Shown in pieces: positions 16,040-24,651 of a stretch of 40,161 nt of DNA. Origin of the DNA: Ureibacillus thermosphaericus (GTDB taxonomy: Bacteria > Bacillota > Bacilli > Bacillales_A > Planococcaceae); the NCBI RefSeq assembly GCF_012396605.1, contig NZ_JAAXPW010000029.1, positions 1 to 40,161 on the forward strand. Reading direction: 5' to 3'. The stretch's first letter is position 1; the number at the start of each line of letters is the position of its first letter. The position numbers and the translations under genes were made by a program. Under the pieces are notes generated by a model, which saw nothing but the letters and a program-made list of their open reading frames with translations, searched no databases and had not been told where the DNA came from.

Positions 16040-17458
16040 TTAATAATAACTTCTCTCCTTTAACTGCAAATACATCTTCTCAGCATGTTTCATGATCGCT
16101 CGATATTGGTTTTCGATGTGATACATTCTTTCTGCAAATTTCATTAATGCATAGTACTGATATTTTAAAAGTCGCTTATTATCTTCCATTAACATTTTTA
16201 CAGGTTCGTGTATGAATTCTGATTCTTCACTGGAAGATGTACACTCAATTGGTTCCATGATTTCTTCAACGATTTCTTCTGCATCATCTATTTGTTGGGC
16301 TGCAATTATCTTTCCGGATACTGGTTGAATTTCATACACATCTTCAGATAATTGTTGTATTTCTTCCGACGGTTCTAATAAATTTTTGATTTCGAAATCT
16401 TCTTTTTCTGCAATCTTTACAGTATTTTCGATTAAACTCATTTCTGTTTTTTTTAATTCTTGATCTTCATAAAATAATTCAGTTTGTTCCTTCTCTTTAC
16501 TTGGACTATGCGATTCCATCGTCATATCTTCCCAAGTACATTCTTGTATTGGAGAATTGAATTTTACCTCATGGAAGAATGGTCTTTTTTGGGTTTTTTT
16601 GGAGTTTTTGCTTGAAATAGCTAATGTGTTTTCTTGCTGTTTTGTTGGATTGTTTTCGATATTTTGGAGGGTCGCTTCTAGTTTTGATGGTGGTTCTTGG
16701 AGGATATTTTTCGATGTTACAGTGATTTGTGCTAACCTTTCGTCTTGGAGGGTTTCTTCATTTTGTGATGGAGATGATTCTTCAAGTTGATTTTCTTGTG
16801 TTATTGTCGCCGTTAAATCGTCTATATTCATATCTGATGTTGTATCTTGCTGTTCATCTTCATTTGTCTTTGGAAAAAGCTGTTTTACCTTTTCTTTAAT
16901 TGCATCTGATATAGCTTTCTTTTGCTCCTCAGTTAGTTGCCCATCCTCTGAAGTCAAATTGGATGTTGGTAAATTAGTCAATGCTGTATTGGCAATTCCA
17001 TTAGCCTCTAGATTTATAATTTGGTTTTCATCGATTTGTTCATTGAGAATACTTGTAATCTGTGACTTTAAAATATAGTATTGATTCTCTCCGTTAATCA
17101 ACACGATATAATCTTCATAAACATTGCTGAGCACTCCTGAAAAGCTTTTATTGCCAAAACTATTAACAGTAATCCATTGTAAATACATTGTTTTTAATAT
17201 TTCTTCCAACTTAAATCTGTTAAGTGAAGTGTTACTAAATCCCTTATTTATGACACTTGATTCTTTTGCGTTTTTCGATAATGCTTTGATTTGGGTGATA
17301 GGGAAATATATTACATTTTCGTTGACTTTAACAATTAAATGGTCTTCTTGAACACTTAATAAAGTACCTTGAATGGATTGATTTTCAGCTAAAAATAAGC
17401 CAATCTCTAAACCTTCAAGACCTTTTATTGTATCTAACAAAAATTCAGCATTCAACAT
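16040..17458 (-). CDS. CotB-like protein with long acidic extension
   Basis: A 472-residue protein; ATG 17458 after AAAGGAGG. The first ~150 residues contain two CotB-type beta-rich modules (GLEIGLFLAENQSIQGTLLS...VIYFPITQIKALS; WITVNSFGNKSFSGVLSNVYEDYIVL...YYILKSQITSIL) similar in plan to its upstream neighbour, but the RGGPES signature is replaced by AENQS and SFGNKS. Residues ~150-420 are Glu/Gln/Ser/Thr-rich and disordered-looking; the end is a helical, Tyr-rich segment (YQYYALMKFAERMYHIENQY, QLKERSYY). Second gene of the CotB-ArsB operon. Likely a spore coat protein of the CotB family. It lacks the Ser/Lys tail that CotH phosphorylates in B. subtilis CotB. Confidence 0.7.
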   Translation of the reverse strand: MLNAEFLLDTIKGLEGLEIGLFLAENQSIQGTLLSVQEDHLIVKVNENVIYFPITQIKALSKNAKESSVINKGFSNTSLNRFKLEEILKTMYLQWITVNSFGNKSFSGVLSNVYEDYIVLINGENQYYILKSQITSILNEQIDENQIINLEANGIANTALTNLPTSNLTSEDGQLTEEQKKAISDAIKEKVKQLFPKTNEDEQQDTTSDMNIDDLTATITQENQLEESSPSQNEETLQDERLAQITVTSKNILQEPPSKLEATLQNIENNPTKQQENTLAISSKNSKKTQKRPFFHEVKFNSPIQECTWEDMTMESHSPSKEKEQTELFYEDQELKKTEMSLIENTVKIAEKEDFEIKNLLEPSEEIQQLSEDVYEIQPVSGKIIAAQQIDDAEEIVEEIMEPIECTSSSEESEFIHEPVKMLMEDNKRLLKYQYYALMKFAERMYHIENQYRAIMKHAEKMYLQLKERSYY

Positions 17459-17511
17459 TAGGGCCTCCTTTTTAATGCAATCCGCACGAAGTCTCCCCTT
17501 TTAATTTGTTA

Positions 17512-17973
17512 TTAGTTATTTTCTTCATCTTGCTTTTCAGGTTTCTTTTCTGGTTTTGGTCCATAACTCACATTTCGAATATGGAACATTGCCACGCGGA
17601 TTACTTCTTCATTTTTTACAATTGTTATAAAATCATCAAATACTTCTTCTAATACACCTTCCACTGACTCAGGTCCACCGCGGTTAATTTTAACCCATTT
17701 ATGACGTAATTCATTTAATACGGATCTGAAATCCATGAAACTAGCAAATGGATAATCTTCAGGAACTTCAACATTCAACTTCATGCCATTTCTTGAATCT
17801 TGAGTAATACTCTTGATATGTTGATATTTGTAAAACACTATTCCATCTTCTTCTGTCAACAATGCGAAATAATCAGATTGAGCAGAAAATACTTTACCAA
17901 CCCTAGACTCAGGCCCACCGCGATCTACTCTAACCACTTTGTTCAATAAAGAAAGCATTAACTCCCTATTCAT
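17512..17973 (-). CDS. CotB-like spore coat protein
   Basis: A 153-residue protein. ATG 17973 is chosen because GGGAGG precedes it; an in-frame ATG 27 nt upstream has no ribosome binding site. Two copies of the CotB module are visible, each with the signature RGGPES: VVRVDRGGPESRVGKVFSAQ near residue 12 and VKINRGGPESVEGVLEEV near residue 92, each followed by a short beta strand leading to KYQHIKSIT or MFHIRNVSYGPK. It ends in a short charged tail EKKPEKQDEENN. B. subtilis CotB is larger and has a Ser/Lys/Arg-rich tail phosphorylated by CotH; that tail is missing here. First gene of a four-gene operon. Confidence 0.85.
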   Translation of the reverse strand: MNRELMLSLLNKVVRVDRGGPESRVGKVFSAQSDYFALLTEEDGIVFYKYQHIKSITQDSRNGMKLNVEVPEDYPFASFMDFRSVLNELRHKWVKINRGGPESVEGVLEEVFDDFITIVKNEEVIRVAMFHIRNVSYGPKPEKKPEKQDEENN

Positions 17974-18130
17974 TCTTGTTCCTCCCATTATAAAATTCAT
18001 TATTATTTATACGTGTAAACGTAAAAAGGTAATTAGTTATCCGCCTAAACATCGTTAATTTATTGAGGATTTGCGTTATGTTATTGTATGAAAGAACATG
18101 TAAATCTGACAAAACAAATTCAAATTAATT

Positions 18131-18262
18131 AAAGAAGCTGGGACAAAACTTAAAAACATCATTTTCTCTTTTGAGAAGGGTAGTGACCCCTAAAAGTTAG
18201 AGTCAAAATCTAACTTTTGGATGCAGAACCTTTCTCTTTTAGAAAATGATGTTTTTTTTCTC
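18131..18262. repeat. Nested inverted-repeat element (MITE-like / IS remnant)
   Basis: Outer 16-bp perfect arms AAAAACATCATTTTCT (18152-18167) and its complement (18241-18256) enclose a second inverted repeat AAAAGTTAGA (18192-18201) / TCTAACTTTT (18209-18218). The inner pair with its flank TGACCCCTAAAAG resembles the terminal repeats of IS3-group elements. The left edge GCTGGGACAAAACT is identical to the flank of the IS remnant at 37878. The outer stem core AACATCATTTTCT also makes up the terminator at 29276. It has no ORF and ends in a T run, so it may terminate transcription. The remainder of 18001-18390 holds only the cotW promoter region. Confidence 0.7.
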
Positions 18263-18354
18263 TTCTAGTAATTTCTATAAGAAGTCAATTAACTTTCAAT
18301 TATGAAAATAAACAAAAACTCGTAATATTTACCCAAGTATCATTTCATTCCTTA

Positions 18355-18363
18355 CATATTCTA
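18355..18363 (+). promoter_or_regulatory. Possible sigma-K -10 element of cotW
   Basis: CATATTCTA fits the sigma-K -10 consensus CATAnnnTA. It lies 17 bp before the ribosome binding site AGGAGG at 18381. As with the CotG-like gene, no correctly spaced -35 AC is present. Confidence 0.4.
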
Positions 18364-18393
18364 TTTTCAGATAAATAGAAAGGAGGAGTATTT

Positions 18394-18588
18394 TTGAGTC
18401 GGCGTAATCGAAGTTTAGACTCCATTACTAACCAGAGTGTGAATCTTTTAATAGATAGTGTCCTAAAAAGACACGGAGTAAAACTAAGAAAGCCAAGATT
18501 AAGCGCACAAGAAAAAAGAAAGTTAAAAAATTTACTAATGGATTTAGAAAGTAATGTGAACAAACTAGTAAAAACAATTAAAAAATAG
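18394..18588 (+). CDS. cotW: CotW-like spore coat protein
   Basis: A 64-residue basic protein starting at TTG 18394 after AGGAGG. The pattern NLLIDSVLKRHGVKLRKPRLSAQEKRKLKNLLMDL matches the core of B. subtilis CotW (KHGV...SDEEKEMLLNLVKDLQ), although the protein is shorter because the C-terminal tail is missing. It sits 31 nt upstream of a clear cotX, the same order as in the cotVWXYZ cluster that forms the insoluble spore crust. Probably an outer coat/crust component made in the mother cell. Confidence 0.75.
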   Translation: MSRRNRSLDSITNQSVNLLIDSVLKRHGVKLRKPRLSAQEKRKLKNLLMDLESNVNKLVKTIKK

Positions 18589-18619
18589 CAATCTACTGTC
18601 AAAAAGGAGGAATGAATGA

Positions 18620-19111
18620 ATGGGTAACAGCAAAGTATGGCGTGGAAATATGCCTTCTGTTGAAGGTATTGATATGACGAGAAGAAATGAACATAGAAGA
18701 TGGAGTGCTTTAGACCCTTCCTCTGCACATCCATTAGATCGTGATATGAATAATTTGGAAGGTGCAATCGAAAATATCCAAGAATCATATGAGCAAATTA
18801 TTGTCATTGATTCAGCTGATGTAGAAATCACTACAACAGATACGCAAGCAGCATTATCTCTTCAAGTTGCATTGCAAGCTGCAATTAGCTTAGTTATTAG
18901 CATTTCAATAGGTGGCAGCAGCAGAGATGCTGAAAGAATCACACAAGAATTAATTGCCAATGTAAAATCAAAACAAATCAATAGACAACAAACTTATGTT
19001 GAAAATTCTAGAGGTGTAAGAATTACAACTACTGATAATGATTTAATTGTTAACATTCAATTATTACTACAAATTTTAATTGCTTTACTAGTAAGAATTG
19101 ATGTTCTCTAA
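18620..19111 (+). CDS. cotX: Spore coat/crust protein CotX
   Basis: A 163-residue protein; ATG 18620 follows AAAAAGGAGG. The N-terminal part contains RRWSALDPSSAHPLD (~26-40). The CotX/CotV domain appears twice: VIDSADVEITTTDTQAALSLQ near residue 66 and VENSRGVRITTTDNDLIVNIQ near 131, each followed by a hydrophobic strand-rich stretch, ending QILIALLVRIDVL. These are hallmarks of CotX in the crust of B. subtilis spores, which organises the outermost layer with CotY/CotZ. The Cys-rich partners CotY and CotZ are not in the window. Co-transcribed with cotW. Confidence 0.92.
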   Translation: MGNSKVWRGNMPSVEGIDMTRRNEHRRWSALDPSSAHPLDRDMNNLEGAIENIQESYEQIIVIDSADVEITTTDTQAALSLQVALQAAISLVISISIGGSSRDAERITQELIANVKSKQINRQQTYVENSRGVRITTTDNDLIVNIQLLLQILIALLVRIDVL

Positions 19112-19167
19112 TTTCTAAAATAAGGAAGTAGCAAAGTTAAATATGAAATAAAACATTTATAAAATGA

Positions 19168-19206
19168 AAGTGCAGCACTTTGCTAACATCCGCAAAAGCT
19201 GCACTT
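19168..19206. terminator. Terminator between convergent cotX and lutC
   Basis: AAGTGCAGC and GCTGCACTT form a 9-bp stem, with an inner TTTGC/GCAAA stem inside. A T-rich sequence follows on the plus strand. Confidence 0.8.
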
Positions 19207-19263
19207 ATTTATTGCAAGTGAATAGAAAGAATTTACTTCAAATGGGTGAAGTTAAAAACGGGT

Positions 19264-19971
19264 TTACTGATCTTCAATTATGATATAAGTTGCTTTTATA
19301 GGTCCGTGTACACCAACAATTAACACCATTTCAATATCGGCTGAATTGCTTGGGCCCGACATAAACAATATACACGAAGGAATTTGTTCTCCCTGTTCAA
19401 CTTGTTTATGAAAAATTTGTGCCGCTTGTGTTATCCGTGGAACAATTGTACTTTTTGGTATAAGCACGATTGTTTTTTCTGGCAATAAATTTAATGAACG
19501 TCCTCTATTTGGATGACTATATAGTACGACAGATGCGCTTTCAGCTAACGTCATTTCACTAATTAATATCGCTATACTCGCTTTTTCTGCTAGTTGGATA
19601 TTTTGTTCGCGATTTTGAGGATGCCATTCGTATATTTCGATTCCCTTAGACTGCCATGACTTAAACACTTCTGTTAAACCAAAATATTTGAGTCGGTCAT
19701 CTTTTGGGATCATTACTGAAATACCACCATAATCCTCTACTACTTGTTGCAATGTGCTTGCTAAATTCGCAGTCGTCGTTTGCAAACAAACTGTATGGAT
19801 ATTATGGCATTGTTGTTTTAACACGTCTATTAGTTCTTCTTGAGTTGCATGATTTAAGATTTGAAATTGTGGCAAGTGTTTCCATACTGGCCGTTCTACT
19901 TTCGTTTTCATAGGACGGCCAAGATGTTTAGCAATATTCATTAAAAATGATTTTCGATTAGTTATAGTCAT
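19264..19971 (-). CDS. lutC: Lactate utilization protein C
   Basis: A 235-residue LUD-domain protein. ATG 19971 follows AGGGGGAG and overlaps the lutB stop as ATGA, so translation is coupled. Conserved LutC segments are [55 protein letters not shown] and [17 protein letters not shown]. With LutA and LutB it forms the iron-sulfur system that oxidises L-lactate to pyruvate for growth on lactate. Third and last gene of lutABC; usual length for the family. Confidence 0.93.
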   Translation of the reverse strand: MTITNRKSFLMNIAKHLGRPMKTKVERPVWKHLPQFQILNHATQEELIDVLKQQCHNIHTVCLQTTTANLASTLQQVVEDYGGISVMIPKDDRLKYFGLTEVFKSWQSKGIEIYEWHPQNREQNIQLAEKASIAILISEMTLAESASVVLYSHPNRGRSLNLLPEKTIVLIPKSTIVPRITQAAQIFHKQVEQGEQIPSCILFMSGPSNSADIEMVLIVGVHGPIKATYIIIEDQ

Positions 19972-21392
19972 CCTTGCTCCCCCTTTTGTCTTTCTTTTAG
20001 CCAATTGCGAAAGCTTTCTTTATTTGGTGCAGGAAAATCCCGATCTTCTGTCCATGCTTTCAATGGTCTAGGGCCGCTAGGAATTTTATCTTCCTTTACA
20101 AAGGGAGACATCATTGACGATGCAATTTTTGTTGCTGTACTAAAGAGATGAGGGCTAGAAGCACCAAAACCAAACGCTCTCATTAATAATCGTTCCGAGA
20201 TGGGAGCCTTTCCTTCTTGTTCTACTATTTTCTGACGATGTAAATGCAATAGTTTGTGTAATGGAATTTTTACTGGACATACTTCCGTACAAGCTCCACA
20301 AAGAGTTGAAGCATATGGCAATTCTTTGAAATCGGCATAGCCTCCAAGAAGCGGTGTTAATACAGCTCCAATTGGACCTGAATAAATTGAACCATAACTA
20401 TGCCCTCCAATATGTCGATATACAGGGCAAACATTGACACAGGCTGCACATCGAATGCACTGTAAAATCGGTTGAAAATCTGTACCTAATATTTTGGAAC
20501 GTCCATTATCAACAATGACCAAATGAAATTCTTCTGGTCCATCAGATTCTTCTTCCCCTTTTACGCCGGTAATCATTGTAACATAACTGGATATTTTTTG
20601 GCCAACTGCACTCCTTGTTAATAAACTGACTAACACATCTAATTCTTCAAAAGTAGGTACAATTCTTTCCATTCCCATAACAGTAATTTGGATTTTTGGT
20701 AAAGCCGTAACTAAATCGGCATTCCCTTCATTTGTCACAAGGGTCACCGTTCCACTTTCCGCTACTGCAAAATTGCAGCCGGTGATCCCGATATCAGCAG
20801 TTAAAAATTCTTTACGTAACTTTTCACGAACGTAAAGAGCCATTTCTTCAGGTTTTTCGGAATTTTTATAACCGATTTTTTCAGCAAAGATGTCTCGAAT
20901 TTGATATCGGTTTTTGTGTAGTGATGGCGCAATAATATGGGAAGGAGGTTCATGATTTAATTGAATAATATACTCTCCAAGATCCGTTTCAATTACTTCA
21001 CAACCTGCTTCTTCAAGTGCCGCATTTAAATGAATCTCCTCAGTCACCATGGATTTCGATTTTACAATTTTTTTAGCCTGTTTTTGAATTGCAATATTCT
21101 TTATATATTGGGATGCCTCTTCAGCTGTTTCAGCAAAAAATACATGTCCACCACGTTTCAAGACATTTTCACTTAATTCATATAGATAAGCATCTAAATT
21201 ATCAAGCACATGTTTTCGTATTTCTTCACCATGAGCTCGCCATTCTTCCCAATTTTCTAATTCATTCACTCGTTCTTGTCGACGGGATTGAAATCTATTT
21301 TGTGCAGATGAAATTGCCCCGCGCATAAATGAATCATTTAAATTGTTTTCTACCCGATCTTTAAATTGTTCAGCGCTTGTTTTCATTGCCAT
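19968..21392 (-). CDS. lutB: Lactate utilization iron-sulfur protein B
   Basis: A 474-residue protein; ATG 21392 after GGGGGAT. An N-terminal LUD domain (~70-305, with [27 protein letters not shown]) is followed by two [4Fe-4S] motifs: C312-C315-C318-C322 and C365-C368-C372 (CGACTEVCP), then a C-terminal DUF3390-type segment. It is the electron-transfer subunit of L-lactate oxidation. It starts 12 nt after lutA and overlaps lutC. In B. subtilis the operon is repressed by LutR and SinR and is used in biofilm growth; no repressor gene or clear operator is seen here. Confidence 0.95.
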   Translation of the reverse strand: MAMKTSAEQFKDRVENNLNDSFMRGAISSAQNRFQSRRQERVNELENWEEWRAHGEEIRKHVLDNLDAYLYELSENVLKRGGHVFFAETAEEASQYIKNIAIQKQAKKIVKSKSMVTEEIHLNAALEEAGCEVIETDLGEYIIQLNHEPPSHIIAPSLHKNRYQIRDIFAEKIGYKNSEKPEEMALYVREKLRKEFLTADIGITGCNFAVAESGTVTLVTNEGNADLVTALPKIQITVMGMERIVPTFEELDVLVSLLTRSAVGQKISSYVTMITGVKGEEESDGPEEFHLVIVDNGRSKILGTDFQPILQCIRCAACVNVCPVYRHIGGHSYGSIYSGPIGAVLTPLLGGYADFKELPYASTLCGACTEVCPVKIPLHKLLHLHRQKIVEQEGKAPISERLLMRAFGFGASSPHLFSTATKIASSMMSPFVKEDKIPSGPRPLKAWTEDRDFPAPNKESFRNWLKERQKGEQG

Positions 21393-21404
21393 TTCTAAAT
21401 CCCC

Positions 21405-22121
21405 CTATCGACAATTTAATACTTCTGCTATGTGCATAATGCGAATCGGTTTTCCTAGGCGACTCATACGACCACCAATATTCATAAGGCAACCAGCATC
21501 CGCACCGACTAATATATTTACTTCTGTCTCTTCAATGTCACGTACTTTTTCATCTACCATTTGTGTAGAAATGTTCCCCATTTTCACTGAAAATGTCCCG
21601 CCAAAACCACAACATCGCTCTTTTCCAGAAAGCTCAATATACTCCAACCCCTCTACATTTTTTAACAGTTTGATAGGTTCTTCTCTAACGCCAAGCAATC
21701 GAGTCATATGACAAGAAGTATGATATGTAGCTTTACCTTTCAATCGTGCACCGACATTTTCAACTTTTAACACATTGACAATAAATTCCGTTAATTCAAA
21801 GGTTTTATTTGCTAATTGTTGAGCTTTTTCTTCCCACTCTTCATCTCCTTTAAAAATGTGGGGGTACTCTTTAAACATGTATGCACACGAACCGGATGGG
21901 GCAACGACATACTCAGCTTGCTCAAAAGCTTTAATCATATTTTTCATTGCATTCTTGGATTGTTCAACATAACCGCTATTATAAGCAGGTTGACCACAGC
22001 ATACTTGTTCAGTCGGAAATTTTACTTTACAACCAAGTCTTTCTAACAATTCCACTGTCGATTTCCCAACATTTCCTTGAAACATATCGACAAGGCAAGT
22101 AGCAAATAAGGAAACTTCCAT
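21405..22121 (-). CDS. lutA: Lactate utilization protein A (CCG domain)
   Basis: A 238-residue protein, the same length as B. subtilis LutA. ATG 22121 is chosen because it has GGGGGGGG at suitable spacing. It contains two Cys-rich CCG domains: [14 protein letters not shown] with the downstream SGSCAYMF, and [12 protein letters not shown] with [14 protein letters not shown]. Such domains bind iron-sulfur clusters in heterodisulfide-reductase- and glycolate-oxidase-type complexes. First gene of lutABC. The promoter should lie in 22152-22270, where I see no obvious operator. Confidence 0.94.
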   Translation of the reverse strand: MEVSLFATCLVDMFQGNVGKSTVELLERLGCKVKFPTEQVCCGQPAYNSGYVEQSKNAMKNMIKAFEQAEYVVAPSGSCAYMFKEYPHIFKGDEEWEEKAQQLANKTFELTEFIVNVLKVENVGARLKGKATYHTSCHMTRLLGVREEPIKLLKNVEGLEYIELSGKERCCGFGGTFSVKMGNISTQMVDEKVRDIEETEVNILVGADAGCLMNIGGRMSRLGKPIRIMHIAEVLNCR

Positions 22122-22272
22122 ATTCATCCCCCCCAAAAAACTGCTTTTCATTCTTTCATCTAAAACTTTCTATTAATAGAAAAAGCTATATTTTATAATA
22201 GATATGCTTTCAACACCTATAAGTATGACTATTTCAACGATTGAGAGAAATCAATTGTTGCCTCAAATTATG

Positions 22273-22297
22273 TAAAAAAAAATCGGGATAAACCCGA
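22273..22297 (-). terminator. Terminator of the zinc-ribbon membrane protein gene
   Basis: TCGGG/CCCGA hairpin with a 5-nt loop, extended by A/T pairs and followed on the minus strand by nine T. It lies 17 nt past the stop at 22314. Confidence 0.88.
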
Positions 22298-22313
22298 AAA
22301 ACAAATTGATATA

Positions 22314-23186
22314 TTAACGCAATGTGAGTGAATAGCTTTCTATGACTGGAACATTTAATTGTTTATCAAGATGTTTTGCAACTGAAGCAGTACCTAATAC
22401 TTTACCGTAAATCTCCACCTGATCGTTTATACTGACCATATGATCCTGTTCTTTTCTTTTTACATAAACCACTTGATTTTTGTATGGTTCCGGTGACATG
22501 TCAATCAAAATATAATCACTGCCATCTAAAAGAAACACTTTTCCAGAGAATTTAACTAATTGATTCCTTTGGCTGCCATAACGTTCAAAAGCAATGTGAT
22601 ACAACTTGTCATAATCTACTTCAATGGCATTATTTTTTAAAAAGTTAAGAGAGTACGAATCAATAACTGTATGATCACTCGACTCATTCGTCAATGCAAT
22701 CATCATTAGCATTCCTATCAATAGTCCACCTTGAATTAAAATAGATTTCATTGCCTCTCCGAAACCACTTTTTGAAAATGTCAACATGATATAATACATT
22801 CCAAAAAATAAATGAATCAAAAAGATGGTTGTGATGACCCCATTGACACTTCCTTCTTCTCCTCCAATAGAAATAAAACATGCAATTCCCATTATGATAA
22901 GTTCTAGGATTACAATAACTTTTACATTTTCAATAAACTTCTTCCATTTAGAAGCACCATTATTGTTCATATTAAGTGTCGTTGATTGACTATCTTGGTA
23001 TCGATGGCCACATTTTATACAATAAAAAACATGATTGCTATTTTCTTCATGACAAGAAGGGCATATCCAATACATTTTATAATTTTTGATATCCTTTTTA
23101 AAAAAACCACATTTAAGGCAATATGTCGCATGACTATTATTAGAATGATTGCATTTTGGACAATTCCATTTAGGCAAAGCCAACAC
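22314..23186 (-). CDS. Double zinc-ribbon membrane protein with OB-like C-terminal domain
   Basis: About 290 residues. Two zinc ribbons at the N-terminus: CPKCNHSNNSHATYCLKCG (~9-27) and CPSCHEENSNHVFYCIKCG (~42-60). Three hydrophobic segments lie between about 88 and 165 (VIVILELIIMGIACFISI; ITTIFLIHLFFGMYYIML; LLIGMLMMIAL). The C-terminal ~100 residues are beta-rich (LVKFSGKVFLLDGSDYILIDM ... VEIYGKVLG) and look like an OB-fold of the tRNA_anti-like type. The start is uncertain: GTG at 23186 and TTG at 23183 both lie very near GAGGA. I do not know a function; the architecture suggests an envelope sensor or assembly factor. Single gene. Confidence 0.7.
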   Translation of the reverse strand: MLALPKWNCPKCNHSNNSHATYCLKCGFFKKDIKNYKMYWICPSCHEENSNHVFYCIKCGHRYQDSQSTTLNMNNNGASKWKKFIENVKVIVILELIIMGIACFISIGGEEGSVNGVITTIFLIHLFFGMYYIMLTFSKSGFGEAMKSILIQGGLLIGMLMMIALTNESSDHTVIDSYSLNFLKNNAIEVDYDKLYHIAFERYGSQRNQLVKFSGKVFLLDGSDYILIDMSPEPYKNQVVYVKRKEQDHMVSINDQVEIYGKVLGTASVAKHLDKQLNVPVIESYSLTLR

Positions 23187-23258
23187 TTCCTCATAATCAT
23201 TTATAATATAAACACCTAGAATTTACAGATAAATCTGACATTCTCCACTAAAAGAAAA

Positions 23259-23285
23259 AGGCAAGAATGAATAGAATCCTTGCCT
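23259..23285 (-). terminator. Terminator downstream of dus
   Basis: AGGCAAG and CTTGCCT form a 7-bp stem; on the minus strand it is followed by TTTTTCTTTT. It lies about 100 nt beyond the dus stop codon. Confidence 0.75.
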
Positions 23286-23383
23286 CTTTACATCTTTACT
23301 TCAGTTTATTTATTTTCAATACATCTTTCAACAAATTCCCATCAGAAGGAGATTGTATTGCCCAAACCTATTCATAACCCTAA

Positions 23384-24367
23384 TTATTTTACAATATCTA
23401 TAAAATCAATTTGTTTTTCAAATTCATCCAGCAATTGCCGCACCTCATTTGAAGATTTCGTGTTCATTAACCGATTTCTTAATTCACTTGCTCCACGGAA
23501 ACTTTTTACATAAATTTTAAAGAAGCGATGAAGAGCAGTAATGGAGCGCGGAATTTCTTCAATGTATTGATCATGAAGATCTAAATGGTATCTTAGTAAA
23601 TCTAAATATTCCTGAACACTATGCTCTCTCGGCTCTTTTTCAAACGCAAAAGGATTTTTAAAGACTCCTCTCCCAATCATCACCCCGTCTACTCCGTAGC
23701 GTTCAACGAGTTCAAGGCCTGTTTGACGATCAGGAATATCTCCATTGATTGTTAAGAGCGTCTCAGGAGCAATGCGATCACGAAGCTTCTTAATTTCAGG
23801 AATAAGTTCCCAATGGGCAGGAACTTGACTCATTTCCTTTCTTGTCCGCAAATGAATCGAAAGGTTTGCAATATTTTGTTTGAGGACATGAGTTAGCCAT
23901 TCTTCCCACTCGTTCACATTTGTATATCCTAGTCTTGTTTTAACACTAACAGGAAGTCCTCCCGCTTTAGCAGCTTCGATTACCTGACTCGCCACATCTG
24001 GACGTAAAATCAGTCCGCTTCCTTTTCCTCGGGAAGCTACATTCGGGACAGGACATCCCATGTTAATATCAACACCTTTAAATCCTTGTTCCGCCATACC
24101 TATACTCATTTGTCGGAAGTATTCAGGCTTATCTCCCCAAATATGGGCTACGATTGGTTGCTCATCTTCGGTGAATAATAAACGCCCACGTACGCTTTTT
24201 TGACCATCTGGATGACAATAGCTATCTGTGTTTGCAAACTCTGTAAAAAATACATCCGGTCTACCTGCTTTGCTAATAACGTGGCGAAACACAACGTCCG
24301 TTACATCTTCCATTGGAGCTAACACAAAAAATGGCCGAGGTAAATCCAACCAGAAATTTTCTTTCAT
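23384..24367 (-). CDS. dus: tRNA-dihydrouridine synthase
   Basis: A 327-residue flavoenzyme with a TIM-barrel core. [10 protein letters not shown] (~15-24) binds [23 protein letters not shown] contains the catalytic Cys105; SVKTRLGY and [16 protein letters not shown] complete the phosphate and FMN sites; a helical C-terminal domain binds tRNA. It reduces specific uridines in the tRNA D-loop using NADPH. ATG 24367 has a moderate AGAGGA site some bases upstream. It is closer to the shorter Bacillus paralogue type than to the dusB found beside lysS. The 24368-24608 region upstream is A+T-rich without a visible gene. Confidence 0.92.
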   Translation of the reverse strand: MKENFWLDLPRPFFVLAPMEDVTDVVFRHVISKAGRPDVFFTEFANTDSYCHPDGQKSVRGRLLFTEDEQPIVAHIWGDKPEYFRQMSIGMAEQGFKGVDINMGCPVPNVASRGKGSGLILRPDVASQVIEAAKAGGLPVSVKTRLGYTNVNEWEEWLTHVLKQNIANLSIHLRTRKEMSQVPAHWELIPEIKKLRDRIAPETLLTINGDIPDRQTGLELVERYGVDGVMIGRGVFKNPFAFEKEPREHSVQEYLDLLRYHLDLHDQYIEEIPRSITALHRFFKIYVKSFRGASELRNRLMNTKSSNEVRQLLDEFEKQIDFIDIVK

Positions 24368-24608
24368 TTAATACTCAATTCCTCTCATGATGAATAATCT
24401 TTAAATAGTTATTTAATCATTTATTTACTCTTATATCATGATTTTAAACTGTTTAACAAACATAAGAATATAATTAAACGTTCAATATATAAATGGATTC
24501 ATATAAAAATATAACTCTTAATACATCTCTGTTATATAAATATAATATAAATTACATGAAAGAAAAAAGTCTGTCTATTTAACCTTTCATGCAAAGCAAT
24601 TGAAAAAA

Positions 24609-24641
24609 GAGCTTCTCATAGTGCAACACTACGAGAAACTC
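24609..24641 (-). terminator. Terminator of the McpB-like gene
   Basis: A 15-bp stem with two mismatches (GAGTTTCTCGTAGTG against CACTATGAGAAGCTC) and a 3-nt loop, followed on the minus strand by TTTTTTC. It starts 10 nt past the stop. Confidence 0.9.
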
Positions 24642-24651
24642 CCCTTAATTT

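Noticed and set aside
13285-18363. Full sigma-K promoters for the CotG-like gene and cotW.
   Set aside because: Both have a CATAnnnTA -10 but the nearest upstream AC is about 22 bases away rather than 16-17, so only the -10 elements are reported, at low confidence.
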